From the NCBI GenBank assembly GCA_021613335.1, contig JAJTWR010000374.1, positions 1,319,633 through 1,383,632 of the forward strand: a stretch of DNA of 64,000 nt, given 5' to 3'. Shown here piece after piece: positions 22,955-35,041 of this stretch. The notes under the pieces are model-generated. The model had not been told where the DNA came from and made no database searches. It saw only the letters and a list, made by a program, of their open reading frames with translations. Position numbers and translations under genes: made by a program. The stretch comes from Whitmania pigra (Eukaryota > Annelida > Clitellata > Hirudinida > Haemopidae). The number at the start of each line of letters is the position of its first letter. The first letter of the stretch is position 1.

Positions 22955-22966
22955 GATGTTCTGCAA

Positions 22967-24374
22967 GAAAATGAAGATTGTTTAGATTTGTTTGAATAAG
23001 CCTCTAAAACAAGCTTAGATAACCTTTAAATCATAATTTCAATATATAAATATATCATATGTTTAATTCATGATTACACAGTTAATTATATTTATTGTGA
23101 AAATCCCAATTTAAGTTTTATAATTAGACACAATTTTCTTAGGTTGTTTGCTGTTGTTGAACTGCTTAAAGCTCCTAATATCCTGTAAAAGTAACATAGC
23201 ATGCTATTAGGTAAAAAATTTTTTTTTGAGAATAAAGAAATGTATAAGAAACAGGAGTAAAAGAATAATCAATCTTTCCTTCTCACGTAAAAACTGCACT
23301 GAAATAACCCTTCAGCAAAAGCAGATGAGAAGTCATCACGATAACTTAGAATAAATTTTGTATTATTCAATTGTACAATTAATTAAATATTAAAAATTAA
23401 TAAAAACATAGAGTTTTGTCTTTATGTTTATGTTAGCAGATGTAGTCATGGAAACGTAGCAATAATCAAGTTGCGAATGGTCTTCAAACCGACGCACTGA
23501 AATCTTGCTGAAATAATCTAAAATTTAGATTCTAAATCATAACAAGTGGTCTGCATTTGGTGCAGATAGGAACAAATAATCTAGAAAAAGGCACTTTTGG
23601 TCTCAGAATTATTCTATTGTGTTTTTTATACTAATTAAATACAGAAAATATAATATATATAAATAATGATAAGATAAATATTGTTGATGCAACCATTATT
23701 ATTGTAATTATTAAACTTTAGTATGGATTAGACATAAATAAATTCAAGAAAATTAACAACGTATTAGTGGTCTAAGAGATGTGATGGTAATATTACACTG
23801 CTGCATAATAACTTGTTATAGTATTTGATATAACAAGTTTAACAAATGAGATAATTTTCAAGATAAAATAAGATAAGAAACAAAAATTGTGAATACAATG
23901 TTGACTCTTTGAAGTCCTCAGAAGAAACGAATATAAATGTTTAATGTAATCAAAGATAGTAGTTATATCTCGACTGGAAATCTTGGCGACAAATTAACCC
24001 ATAAATTGTAATTTTATTTTAGATATTTTTGGAGTTTGAGGATGACTGCATAGATAGATACTGGCGTTGTGGTGAAGAACGCTTTTAATTAATGCCATGA
24101 TTTTAATATTGGCTCATAGAGTTTGATATTACAAGAAGTTTGATATAATGGGTTTATGTGGGCAAATATATGTATGCTAAATTACTATCCCTCCAGCTAT
24201 TGCTGTTATTGGTCAAGTAGAACAAAAAAAAAACTGAAATCTGTCTTTCGACAATAAGGCCAATAATAATTACGAGTAAAAATACCTAGAATAATAGAGT
24301 ATCTACTAAAGGTTCATTGTTCATTGTTCATTGGATAGCACTGCAGGTTTCCTGAGGTTGCCATCAATTAATAT
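22967..24374. other. Spacer upstream of gene 4
   Basis: AT-rich. 23040-23500 matches the 5' flanks of genes 2 and 6 (11160-11640, 46500-46980), including the TATA-like block at 23041-23055. 23640-24370 has no recognised content. Confidence 0.45.
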
Positions 24375-24654
24375 ATATCAGCCAGAGATGGGCTTTAACT
24401 ACTTAAAAGTAGTTAACTACTTTTTAACTATTTTTTAATTACTTTTCAGTTGACATTTGATAAAATTAATTTTCTGGACAACTGAACAAGACATAATTAT
24501 TAGCATATTTATTTACACTGGTGTAACATTATCAACCAACTTTTTTTGTCCAAATTAATAAAAAACAGAAGTATACAATGGATGTTTTAGGTTTTTACCA
24601 AATATGGTTCGTCAGAGTTTTAGGCTCTCGATTACATCTCACTTTTTTATATAT

Positions 24655-26123
24655 TGAAATAACCTGGGGTCCGGGAACTCCACAAATGAACTTCTCAAGC
24701 ATTGATCCAACCTTATCAACCACGTACTCACGACCGCCGAGTACCTCACCGCCAACATCTCTACTCTCAGTTACAATGATATCCGCAACTACAACCTCCA
24801 CGACATCCACAGCTAAATCGAATTCGGAAACCCCCAACTCAAATCGATCGCCACTGCTCTCCAGGTCCAGTCCTTCCACTAATTCCTCAACGCGAGGAGG
24901 CTCCACTCTGGTCTCTACCAAAGGCCCTCCTCCAATTATTTCCTCGGTTTTCTCCACAACCGACACCAACGAGGCAATCGTGCACGGAACGGGCTCATCG
25001 GACACTGGCGCGACTTCTTTGGGGTTTGCGAAACTCTCCCTCAGCTCACCGTTGTCCTCATTCCCAACATTTATGGAGAGCTCCACTATTGGACTGCCCC
25101 CGTCAACCACCAAACTGCCCTCACTCACCTCAGCAAAGGTTTCCTCAGCACCGTTCTCCTCACCCAGCTCTTCCCTCAGCTCCTTCCCCGATTCCTCACT
25201 CCATGGAAGAAACACTTTGCTTCCAAAAGTTCTTCCATCTACAATTTCTTCGGTCTCTTTCTCAAATGGAACCAGTGTGTCAATCGGGTGCATCGCTGAT
25301 GCTTCGGCTGGCATGTTGCTTTTGGTGCTTGTTGGAGTCTCCTTTGGTTGATACCTAGTGGCAGCTTTGTCGAAGAAAACCTCAGTTATTTTCTCCTGAA
25401 GCTCCATTTCAGGAATCGAAGATTCTTCGATAGTTTTGCTTGGGACGCTTTTTAATTTCTTGATTCTAGTTTCCTCTTCTGTCAAGAAATTCATCACGCG
25501 CTGCTGTTGTTCGTTTCAGTCGACACCCAGCTTGGCCAACAATTGTATATAGCCATGGTCTTCAAATTCGTACTCGTCCACCTCATAACCATTGTCGATT
25601 ATCCAAGTCTCTTTAGGGTCCAACTTTCTTACCCTAAGTTCTCGCTTCAATTCGAAAACATTTAATTCTTCCAATACCTTGATACTGAACATTTTTGATC
25701 CCACTCAGCTTATCCTTCGATCTTACTTGCTTTCACCTTAACCGCTCTTAACGTTACCAGATTCCGAATCCCAAAGGTTTCTCGACAATCCCAATGGCCG
25801 TTGGAAATCCCACTCCTGGCACCAATGAAATAACCCGGGGTCCGGGAACTAGTAAGTTTTAGAGTAAGTTTATTAAGCAAGTATTCAGTTAACGGAACTG
25901 AATAATCGAAGGTAAGAGTTTAAGGAATTCAGGTACTTAGAAGATGCAAATGGATATTTGCTTCTAAGTTGTTTGGATTCTCGCTGAATATCAGGTGAAT
26001 ATCGAGAATGCTTTTCTGTAGAAATATTAGATACCACGTGCCCGACAAAGATACCAAATATAATGAATTATAGATTTAATTATTTAGGCAATATAAACTT
26101 AATTAATTTCTAAGTTTACAACA
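24655..26123 (-). mobile_element. Short SAP-domain LTR retrotransposon, copy B (3' deleted)
   Basis: The 5' LTR is complete (25826-26123, 298 bp), followed by a tRNA-Leu-type primer site (25808-25824). The 3' LTR is reduced to its last 24 bp (24655-24678), fused to the ORF at a short shared AGTTC. ATAT flanks both ends. The LTR belongs to the second subfamily, recognisable by GTCCGGGAACTAGTAAG. Confidence 0.88.
24679..25692 (-). pseudogene. SAP-domain ORF of LTR copy B
   Basis: The ATG at 25692 begins MFSIKVLEELNVFELKREL, a SAP-type helix pair. Ten residues of the SAP region are missing compared with copies C and D. A TGA at 25516-25518 replaces a Leu codon. The frame then continues through the acidic region (ELREELGEENG) to the deletion junction at 24678, so the hydrophobic stretch and basic tail are lost. 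Confidence 0.75.
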
Positions 26124-26463
26124 ATATAAAACGATTTCAAAATACTACTAAGTAATAATTCAGAAGTGAGAAATGGCGGTAGTAAACACAATTTGAAATA
26201 AAAGAAACTAAGCTTATAAAGTGATATCTCAAATTGTAATATAGGAAAAAATTTATTTTTGTTGATTTTATTTTAAAATTTTAACTTTTTATTAAAAGCA
26301 GTTAAAAAGTAGTTAACTATTTGTAGTTAATATCTACTACAATAATAATAACTACTAGCTAACTACTATTTTTTTAACTACTTTTTAAAGGGTAGTTATT
26401 AACTAATTCTGAACTACTTTAAGTAGTTAATATAGTTAGTAACTACCCATCTCTGATATCAGC

Positions 26464-26943
26464 TATTTACAAGCCTGAATTTGAAGTTTTAATAACTTGT
26501 TTTAAAGCAATGCAAGTTTTAGAATTTCAGGAGCTTTGCTAGTCATAGTTATTTTAAAATGTTTAAATAACTTAAAATTTAGCTATGTTATAACTTAAAA
26601 TTTAGCTATGTTATAACTTAAAATTTAGCTATGTTATAACTTAAAATTTAGCTATGTTATTACTTAAAATTTAGACATGTTATAAAATTTCAGCAGTTTC
26701 AAGTTTTTGTGCTATAATTTTCTCAGTCTATCAGAATTAGAGCATTTCTTCGCGTTTACTTTCCCCTAATGATCACCAATATTCAATTTTGAATTTAATA
26801 AATATTTTGCTTAATATTCGAGACTGGTTAACCAAATATTTGAACATATTCACAAACATACTTTTAAAGCAACATTTACACAAGTCATTATGATAATTTA
26901 ACAACAACAAAAGTTTTTTAAATTTTAATTACACATTTAAGAA
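26464..26943. repeat. Spacer with a 23-bp minisatellite
   Basis: 26569-26683 holds five copies of a 23-bp unit, AACTTAAAATTTAGCTATGT plus TAT, the last copy diverged. The rest is AT-rich spacer similar to 55320-55560. Confidence 0.8.
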
Positions 26944-27686
26944 TTAATATTTCTGAAAACAAGATAACATAAAATAGCAAGTAATAATAAATTGTAATTT
27001 GGCCTTTTCAATATGGGTTTTCATCAACCTCAGGTTTTTAAAAATCAGCATACACCGATGTCCATTTATTTGTTTATTAATTTGGCAAAACATTTCTGGA
27101 CGATTGTAGTTGAAAGAATCACAATTATAGTAGCTACAATAAATGAAACATTGAATAGCAGTCAAGTGGTCCAATTGGACTATTGGTGCAAACGACAGTC
27201 TCTGATTTTTTTGCCATTAGCTTCCAAAATTTAGAATCTACAAAATTAAAGATTAATTTTGAAAATTATAATTTTTTTCATCAATACATTACAACTCATG
27301 TCTTTCTACACATCGAAATTAAACAAAGTTATACATTAACAATTCAAAATTAGATACTCAATATCACATCTAAAGATAATTTATAGTTCACAAATATTTA
27401 ATTATTCATTGCAGCTCAGCAATATTGCTTCTTTTAGTCAACTAACATTTACCGTTATTTAAAGCTGTGTAGGCCTCAACTTCACACGTACCGCAAGAGC
27501 CATCAAAGGCTCCATTATAAGCTTGTTGAGCGATGAAGAATCTATAAGCAGGCAGATTGGCATTACACTTCAAGGTGACCCTAGTACCAGGTTTCATATT
27601 ACCAGGATATCGTGCGCAAAGTGGATATTGTCCACGAACCGATGAGCTAAAATCATTCTCAGAGAATTTTAACATTCTTGGGACAG
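26944..27686 (-). pseudogene. FTP-PAN gene fragment with frameshift
   Basis: The exon 27453-27686 encodes the second half of an FTP domain of a different subfamily (YPLCARYPGNMKPGTRVTL, then CGTCEVEAYT), with phase-1 borders. The next exon, from 27237 to 26944, is PAN-like (QCFIYCSYYNCDSFNYNRPE). One extra base in an A run near 27207-27213 shifts its frame relative to the copy at 60045. A deletion removes the PAN end. FTP precedes PAN here, the reverse of the seven-gene family. Upstream FTP exons are missing. Confidence 0.8.
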
Positions 27687-28056
27687 CTAACGGTAAGCAA
27701 GGAAATAATTAATGTTTATTTAATTGTATTAAATGTGATTAAGAGCCAGATTAGTTATTTTAGAAACTTAAATATAATAGGACAAATATTCTCAAGCAAA
27801 AAAAATATAAAATATATATTTGATAATTTCTAAGGTTGATTGATGAAAATAATGTTGCCCAGCTTCAATAGTTACTACAGTTTTGTAAAACATAATCTTT
27901 TATAAGAATCTTGAATTTTAGCTTGTTTTTTGTTTAATTCAAATTATTCTGTTCTAATTAAGCTAATAATAAATGTCTCAACAATGTCTTACTATTTAGA
28001 AGACAAGAGCTATTGCTTCGAATCAGAAAGAAGAATTCAGTTTTATTCGGAAATGT
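27687..28056 (-). pseudogene. Leftover intron 1 and exon edge of a PAN-FTP gene
   Basis: 27740-27790 matches the start of a first FTP exon with its acceptor, and 27840-28030 matches intron 1 of gene 7 and the 34-nt microexon region (TATTTAGAAGACAAGAGC). No first exon follows. It is a remnant fused next to the FTP-PAN fragment. Confidence 0.6.
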
Positions 28057-28689
28057 ACGAATTATTGTGACTGGCGATCTAAATCTCCTCTTTTATTATC
28101 TCTTTTTTTGCAAATTTTTTTTCTGAACATTAAATGTTTGGAAGTTCTCCACTTTTGAATTTGTTATATTATATTATATGTCATCAAAATAGCGGTGGTT
28201 GGTGTGAAATTCTAGTCTTAAGAAATAAATTTTGAGGTTTTATGGAATTTTTAATGAATTTAATTCAAGAATAACCAATTTTCCAAAACTAAATGTGAAA
28301 ATCATGACTTTTCTCCATTATAAAATTTGCCATGCCGATAGCTACTTACTTTTTACAGATGACAGTTCATAATCTTCTCAAGCTGTAGGTATGTTTATGT
28401 AAATGCATTCTTGTAATTTAATTCTTGTTCCCACGTCTGGTGGTTGTAAATGCGGCGGTTATTATCATTTCGGAGGTAAAATGAGGACACGTGCAGTCTA
28501 ATATTTTTAACATTGAATATAAATTTAATAAAACTGTGCTTTAAATTTCATATGTCATGTCAAACAGCGCCAATTATCAGATGTGGACATCGGTATATGC
28601 TTAAATCTGATTAACGGAGTATGATTATGAGCAATTTTTAAAAATGAAATTGTAAAACAACATTATCAAAACAAAATTAATCTTTTACA
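28057..28689. other. Spacer, nothing recognised
   Basis: AT-rich sequence with short open frames only. No similarity to other parts of the window was noticed. Confidence 0.3.
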
Positions 28690-28906
28690 TTTTAATCCTG
28701 GTTAAAGAAGCCTGTGAAGTTGTAATAGTTGGCTGAATATAAAATTATTATATATACGGTATTAATTACTAAGGCTTGACCTTAACATTGGCTAGCTTAA
28801 ACAAATAATCGATATCCAATAAAATGCACCCGCGAGCCACAAATCATCCTATTAATATCAAATCTAGGAGACATGTCTGGTGGTCTCAGAGACCCATCCA
28901 TGACAA
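28690..28906 (-). repeat. Diverged relative of the LTR at 7550
   Basis: The minus strand from 28906 matches TGTCATG...GGGTCT.TGAGACC..CAGACATGT and then the AATCACAAG-like block of the solo LTR, with many changes. The 3' part is not recognisable. Confidence 0.4.
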
Positions 28907-31248
28907 TAATGCATTACATATTATTGTCATGCATTATTGTCATGGTGATATATTAAACAATACATTACAGTACATATTATTCGAATGGTAATATATTAAA
29001 CATTTTGTAGTAATTATATTGTTATAACTGAAAAATATAAAGAAATAAATTATTGTATGGGCAATATACACTGCGCTCGATATCTCGATATTATCAAAGC
29101 GGGAACTTTGCAATGTAATGCTAATCTGCATGCTTAACGTAAATACATCGTTCAATAATGTAGCGTGGAATACTTGTAGCTTATAAAAATATTTTGTTAG
29201 ACAAATGTTATGGTTCGGGAACGACTGAAAAAAAGACACATAACTGCGTTGGTTTCCAAAATTAACTCCCATGCTTTTGAGAAGAGTTTGATATGAAATG
29301 ATAATATGCAATTTGTTCATGTTTTATCTATACAAGATAAACTGAACCAGATTTAGTGCTACCGCTCAAGAAGTCAAAACTAGTAAACTGAAATCTGTCT
29401 TTCGATTATTTTTTACTATTAGCAAACTACAGGTTCATTGTACATTCGCACTACCGGTTCTGTAGTTGCTATCAATTAACAAATCTGAGCTTTAATTTGA
29501 GCTTAAATGGATTATTTTGCGCACAGTCTTCTAATTTTAGAAAGTTAGATAGATAAATCAGTTCTTTAAAATTTTAAGTTAAAATTTAGCATAATCATGT
29601 TTTAAAGTTATCTATAAACTTAAGCATCAACAAGTTAGTGTAGTTAACTTTTGAAAATCTATCTAACATGCAGCACTTGTGTTTACATTCCAGTGTTGAA
29701 TACCAATTCTGAATTTTATCAATGTATTGCTTAATATTCAAATTTAGACTAACAACAGCATTTGAACAACTTCACAACCATAATAATTAAGCAAAAGTCA
29801 TTATGATAATTTAACAACAAAGTTGAATTCATGAATTAAAAACATCCAAAAGTGCTAAAATAATTTTTAAAATTTTAATTACACATTTAAGAAATCAGAA
29901 TCGGAAGTATTTTACCGGATCTTTAATTTGAAATTAAACGTTTTTGAATATTTTTGAATTTATTGAAGGTTTTGAATGTTAATTTAATGAGGAAAGACAA
30001 AAGGTATGCAAGCAGCTTTCGCCTGGTAATCCTGGTAATTACTAAGCTGTAACATTAATTGAATCTTTTCTAATCACTAACAAATTGGTCAAAGCTGCTC
30101 TTCAATATGACCAAAAAGAAAAGAAATACGATCACTTCGTAGAAAAACGAAAACCATGACGATCGAAGAAGAAACGGCAAAAATGCAACAGAAGAGCATA
30201 TCATCGAATTTCTCGAAGCTCAGTCAACAACAATTACGAGATGTCAGCATACGAATCTAAACTTGTAAAACGTGAAAAAGAACCAGTTGACACTATCTCT
30301 TCGTGGGATGAGTTCCATGTTTGTATATATCTGTACTTTTTAATTTAATTCGCTTGGTTTCCAAGAACTGATTTTCCAACAGCAATGTTTCCAAGCGAGC
30401 ATAAGCCAAATAACAAGAAATAAAGCTGCGATCCATGAAGCCAAACACAGTAACAACTTTGTGAACTAAATCAACTCTAAATTTAAGACATTAAGCTGCA
30501 GCATAAAATTCAGGAATAAAAGAAGTTATTTAATGCATTTTAATTAAGGCCATTTCGGACCGTCTGTTTTTCTGAGTTCATTCTTCGTTATTAAAAATTT
30601 AGCTTTTAGTCTCAATGACTTACAAGGGACAATTTTCTTTTTAAAGATAATACAATTACAACCTTTTTTGCTTATTTATTTAAAGCTGATTCAATATAGG
30701 ATCCCTGTAATTAGACTGAGATAATAACAAGCTTAGTCAATTGGAGCTTGAAAATCATATTAATAAAAGTCAATAATAAGTGGTTTCACAAATTGTTTGA
30801 CAAACGAATTTAATTTGATGACCTTGACCATTCTTGACCTGACGTAGTCCTCCAATCGTTTTCAAATATTTATTTGTAACAAAATCATAGACAATATCAG
30901 GTTCTTGATTGCTAATATAATTAAATTTATACTTAATTATATTTGGCATCTTTTCCGGGCACGTGGGATCTATTTTTGCTACAGAAAAGGATTCTCGATA
31001 ATCACCTGACAAACAACGAGAATCAAGACAACTTAGAAGCCCAAATAACCATTTGCATCCTTAAGTACCTCAATTCCTTAAACGCTTAACTTCTATTATT
31101 CAGTTACGTTAACTGAATACCTGCTCTAATAAACTTATTAGTTAACTTACTTATTTGCGGACCCCCGGGTTATTTCAATATGTTGCAGATTAAAATCATT
31201 TTTTAGTAATTCTGCAGCTATTTTAAAAATTCCTTTAACAAAACCCAT
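28907..31248. other. Spacer downstream of gene 5 with repeated flank blocks
   Basis: 29930-30340 repeats the block upstream of other family genes (compare 12640-13010), and 30370-30770 repeats the block at 20570-21200. 28910-28990 has small direct repeats of CATTATTGTCATG. No gene seen. A truncated solo LTR lies at 30909-31177. Confidence 0.45.
30909..31177 (+). repeat. Solo LTR of the SAP element, first subfamily, 5' truncated
   Basis: Matches the 309-bp LTR of copy A from its TTGCTAATATAATT point to the terminal GGGTTATTTCA. About 40 bp of the start are missing. It sits in the 3' flank of gene 5, splitting the conserved TTCTTGAT...GTTGCAGATT sequence seen downstream of gene 4. Confidence 0.85.
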
Positions 31249-33028
31249 TCAGCATTCCGAGTAATTAACGCCAAAAACCTGAATTTCACAAAGAGCCAGA
31301 TAACTATCTGGTATGCCAGGATGGACGACGACAAATCTGGCAGGAGGAATTGGAAGGAAACAGTTGATGCTGATCCATTGTGCAGACACAGGGGGTCCAT
31401 TGTAATAACCACAGAAATGGTAATATTTTGTTATCGGTTGCGTGAGAGGCCAAGATTCATTTGTCACTCTAATCGTCAGGTTTCTGATTTTTTCCACTGA
31501 ATAACAATGTAAATGTACATTTTATTTAAAAATTGAGAAATTTATGAATGTGAAGCCAAAATTATTTAAGCATTTATAGTGATGGACTATGCATAGATGA
31601 GCCGGATTATCTAACTATTGGTCTTTATGTATATTTATCATACCGTTGTAAACTTAGAAATTAATCAAGTTTATATTGCTAAAATAATTAAATTTATAAT
31701 TCATTATATTTGGTATCTTTGTCGGGCACGTGGTATCTAATATTTCTACAGAAAAGCGTTCTCGATATTCACCTGACATTCAGCGAGAATCCAAACAACT
31801 TAGAAGCCCAAATATCCATTTGCATCTTCTAAGTACCTCAATTCCTTAAACTCTTACCTTCGATTATTCAGTTCCGTTAACTGAATACTTGCTTAATAAA
31901 CTTAATCTAAAACTTACTAGTTCCCGGACCCCAGGTTATTTCAATACGTATTCTCATTCCAAATCATCTTTTATTAATATTCATACAAGCTTTAATTTAA
32001 TATTTATTTTAAAGAGTATAAAAATTTGTCTAAAGCCAAGCAATCGATAGTAAAACATGACTAAATGTCAAAATAATCCGATTAAATGTTTTCATTTGAA
32101 CACATCTCCTTTAAATTAAAATCACTTACCCACTTCTGAATGTGTAGTAAAACGTGCCAATATCCTAACACTATTGACCATTGCAGTAAATTTAAGTTTA
32201 ACCATGAACCAACTGGTTACTCCATTTTCATTATTTGTTCGGCAACATTCATACCGGAAAGGTTCGGTTCCATTCAGTCCATCAACAGCCAGCCAAGAAT
32301 AAAGTGGATGATTGTTCAACAAATGAGTTGAACTCTGACATGTAGGTCTTCCAAGAGCCAGATTAGTTCCATTAGAAACTTAAATATAATAGAACAGAAA
32401 CTCCAAATCATGAACAACTTAAAATATATATTCTGTAATTTCTAAAGTGGATTAATACTAATAATAAATTCTTACTGGTTTAAATTCTTACTAAATGATT
32501 ACTACAATTTTGTAGTTCATACGTTTTTTTAAGAATCTTGAGTTTTAGTTTTTTTTACTGTCAATTCAGAATTAGCTATTCTCTTTGAATTAATAATAAA
32601 GACAACGTCTTACTATTTAGAAGACAAGAGTCTTTGCTTCGAATCTTCTGAAAATGTTATTTGAAAATTAATCGACATTATTAAGTACTCGACAAACAAC
32701 CGACCTCAAATAGTTTGCATCCAGTTCTTTCAATAATTTGATAAGGAAGCGTTCGAAACATGTGACATTCCTTATTCGGCAACTGGTTGAAACTAACGCA
32801 TTCCTCATTTGTTTGGCACAGAAATGCACACATTACCTCCATCGAGATAATTGAACAATCAACATTTTTGAAGAAATTGGTCAAAGAAAGATTGAGGTAC
32901 GGGTTGTCTAAGGGGCATGCAGGCTTCTTGTTGCAACTCAAGATTGGACGGAACGAGTCTAATTGGCCACAACTCGAATATATCACAAGAACAACAGCAA
33001 TTTCAATGAGCAATTGTGAATCAATCAT
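31249..33028 (-). CDS. PAN-FTP secreted lectin-like gene 5
   Basis: Exons 32705-33028, 32614-32647 (microexon KIRSKDSCLLN), 32130-32378 and 31249-31496 give 855 nt, 284 aa in frame. The leader reads MIDSQLLIEIAVVLVIYS, followed by the PAN cysteines. The first FTP exon has more changes than other copies (FRYECCRTNNENG). The last exon carries CFLPIPP in place of CSLTVPP. A solo SAP-element LTR (31644-31943) lies in the FTP intron. The putative TATA block 93 nt upstream of the ATG is split by the LTR array at 33122, so expression may be altered. Acceptor-like TTTTTTTGCAG precedes the ATG. Confidence 0.85.
31644..31943 (+). repeat. Solo LTR of the SAP element in an intron of gene 5
   Basis: Complete 300-bp LTR (start CGTTGTAAAC, end CAGGTTATTTCA) flanked by ATAC on both sides (31640-31643 and 31944-31947). 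The paralogous introns show the empty site TCATACGTATTC. It is antisense to the gene. Confidence 0.95.
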
Positions 33029-33556
33029 GATGCTCTGCAAAAAAACGTTAATTGTTTAGATTTATTTGAATAAGCCTCTAGAAAAAGCTTTTATAACCCT
33101 TAAGTCATAATTTTAATATAATGTTTTAAACTTGGAAATTAATTATTGTTTATATTGCTAAAATAATTAAATTTATATATCATTATATTTGGTATCTTTG
33201 TCGGGCACGTGGTATCTAATATTTCTACAGAAAATCATTCTCGATATTCACTTGACATTCAGCGAGAATCCAATCAACTTAGAAACCCAAATATCCATTT
33301 GCATCTTCTAAGTACCTCAATTCCTTAAACTCTTACCTTCGATTATTCAGTTCCGTTAACTGAATACTTGCTTAATAAACTTACTCTAAAACTTACTAGT
33401 TCCCGGACCCCATGTTATTTCATTGGTGTCAGGAGCGGGATTTCAAAGGGCCATTGTGATTGTCAAAGAAACCTTTGGGATTCGGAATCTGGTAACATTA
33501 GGAGCGGTTAAGGTGAAAGCGAGTAAGATCGAAGGATAAGCTGAGTGAGATCAAAA

Positions 33557-34596
33557 ATGTTCAGTATCAAAGCATTGGAAGAGTTAAATGTTATAGAATT
33601 AAAGCAAGAACTCAGGGTAAGACAGTTGGACCCTAAAGGAAAGAAAGAAGAACTTCTAGAACATCTTGAGACTTGGATCATCGACAATGGTTATGAGGTG
33701 GACGATTACGGATTTGAAGACCATGGCTATATACAATTGATGGCCAATCTGGGTGCAGACTTAAACAAACAACAGCAGCGCGTGATGAATTTCTTGACAG
33801 AAGAGGAAACTAGAATCAAGAAATTAGTCAGTGTCCCAAGCAAAACTATCAAAGAATCTTCGACTCCTGAAATGGAACGTCAAAAGAAGATAACTGAGGT
33901 TTCCCTCGACAAAGCTGCCACTTGCTATCAACCGGAGGAGCTTTCCATATGGGAGGACAACGGTGAGCTGAAGGAGAGTTTTGCAAACTTCAAAGAAGTC
34001 ACGTCAGTGTCCGATGAGCCAGTTCCGTGCACGATTGTCTCGTTGGTGTCGGTTTGGAGAGAACCGAGGAAATATTTGAAGGAGGGACTTTGGTAGAGAC
34101 CAGAGTGGAGCCTCCTCGCGTTGAGGAATCAGTGGAGGGACTGGACCTGGAGAGCAGTGGCGTTCGAATTGAGTTGGGGGTTTCCAAATTCGATTCAGCT
34201 GTGGATGTCGTGGTGGTTGGAGCTGCGGATGTCATCGTAACTGAGAGTGGAGATGTTGGCGGTGAGGTGCTCGGCGATAATGAGTACGTAGTTGAAAAGG
34301 TAGGATCAATGTCTGAGGAGTTCATTTGTGGAGTTCTCAGCCAGGGCGGGCTTTCTGGGCGTCAGAGGTCGTCGGAGACTCGAGGCCAGCCTTTAGTACT
34401 GTTGTTCGTTTTGCTGATCTTTTTTAACAAGCGTTTTTGTGTAGATACGGGAGGAGGACGGGCTTGCATTGACACGATGGCAGTACATGAACACCATGTG
34501 AGAGATTGTGTCCCGAGAGTAAAAATGAAGGTGGCACACATTCGTCGACTGGCGAAGTACCACTGAGAGCAGTCTGTTCGGGACGAACAGATTTAA
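33557..34596 (+). pseudogene. SAP-domain ORF, first unit of the array
   Basis: The ATG at 33557 begins MFSIKALEELNVIELKQELR, a SAP motif with the full PKGKKEELLEHL segment, followed by a coiled region. About 90 residues of the acidic middle are missing compared with copy A. One base is lost near 34050, so the frame switches before EEIFEGGTLVETRVEPP. A TGA at 34564-34566 cuts the basic tail. Hydrophobic LVLLFVLLIFF and PRVKMKVAHIRRLAKYH are present in the second frame. Confidence 0.75.
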
Positions 34597-35041
34597 GGAG
34601 GGTGTAATGTTGTCAGCTTGGAAATTAATTAAGTTTATATTGCTAAAATAATTAAATTTATATTTCATTATATTTGGTATCTTTGTCGGGCACGTGGTAT
34701 CTAATATTTCTACAGAAAAGCATTCTCAATATTCACCTGACATTCAGCGAGAATCCAAACAACTTAGAAGCCCAAATATCCATTTGCATCTTCTAAGTAC
34801 CTCAATTCCTTAAACTCTTACCTTCGATTATTCAGTTCCGTTAACTGAATACTTGCTTAATAAACTTACTCTAAAACTTACTAGTTCCCGGACCCCATGT
34901 TATTTCATTGGTGTCAGGAGCGGGATTTCAAAGGGCCATTGTGATTGTCAAAGAAACCTTTGGGATTCGGAATCTGGTAACATTAGGAGCGGTTAAGGTG
35001 AAAGCGAGTAAGATCGAAGGATAAGCTGAGTGAGATCAAAA

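Larger units (their letters stand above)
24383..26455. mobile_element. hAT-like MITE carrying an LTR retrotransposon
   Basis: Inverted ends CAGAGATGGGCTTTAACTAC and GTAACTACCCATCTCTG are flanked by the 8-bp duplication ATATCAGC (24375-24382 and 26456-26463). Interior arms (24383-24654 and 26124-26455) are AGTAGTTAACTACTTTTTAAC-type repeats without coding sequence. LTR copy B is inserted between the arms. Confidence 0.9.

Noticed and set aside
24578..25351. Plus-strand Ser/Thr-rich frame
   Set aside because: Antisense shadow of LTR copy B. It also crosses the MITE/LTR border.
26569..26683. CRISPR-like array
   Set aside because: Contiguous 23-bp repeats without spacers; it is a minisatellite in animal DNA.
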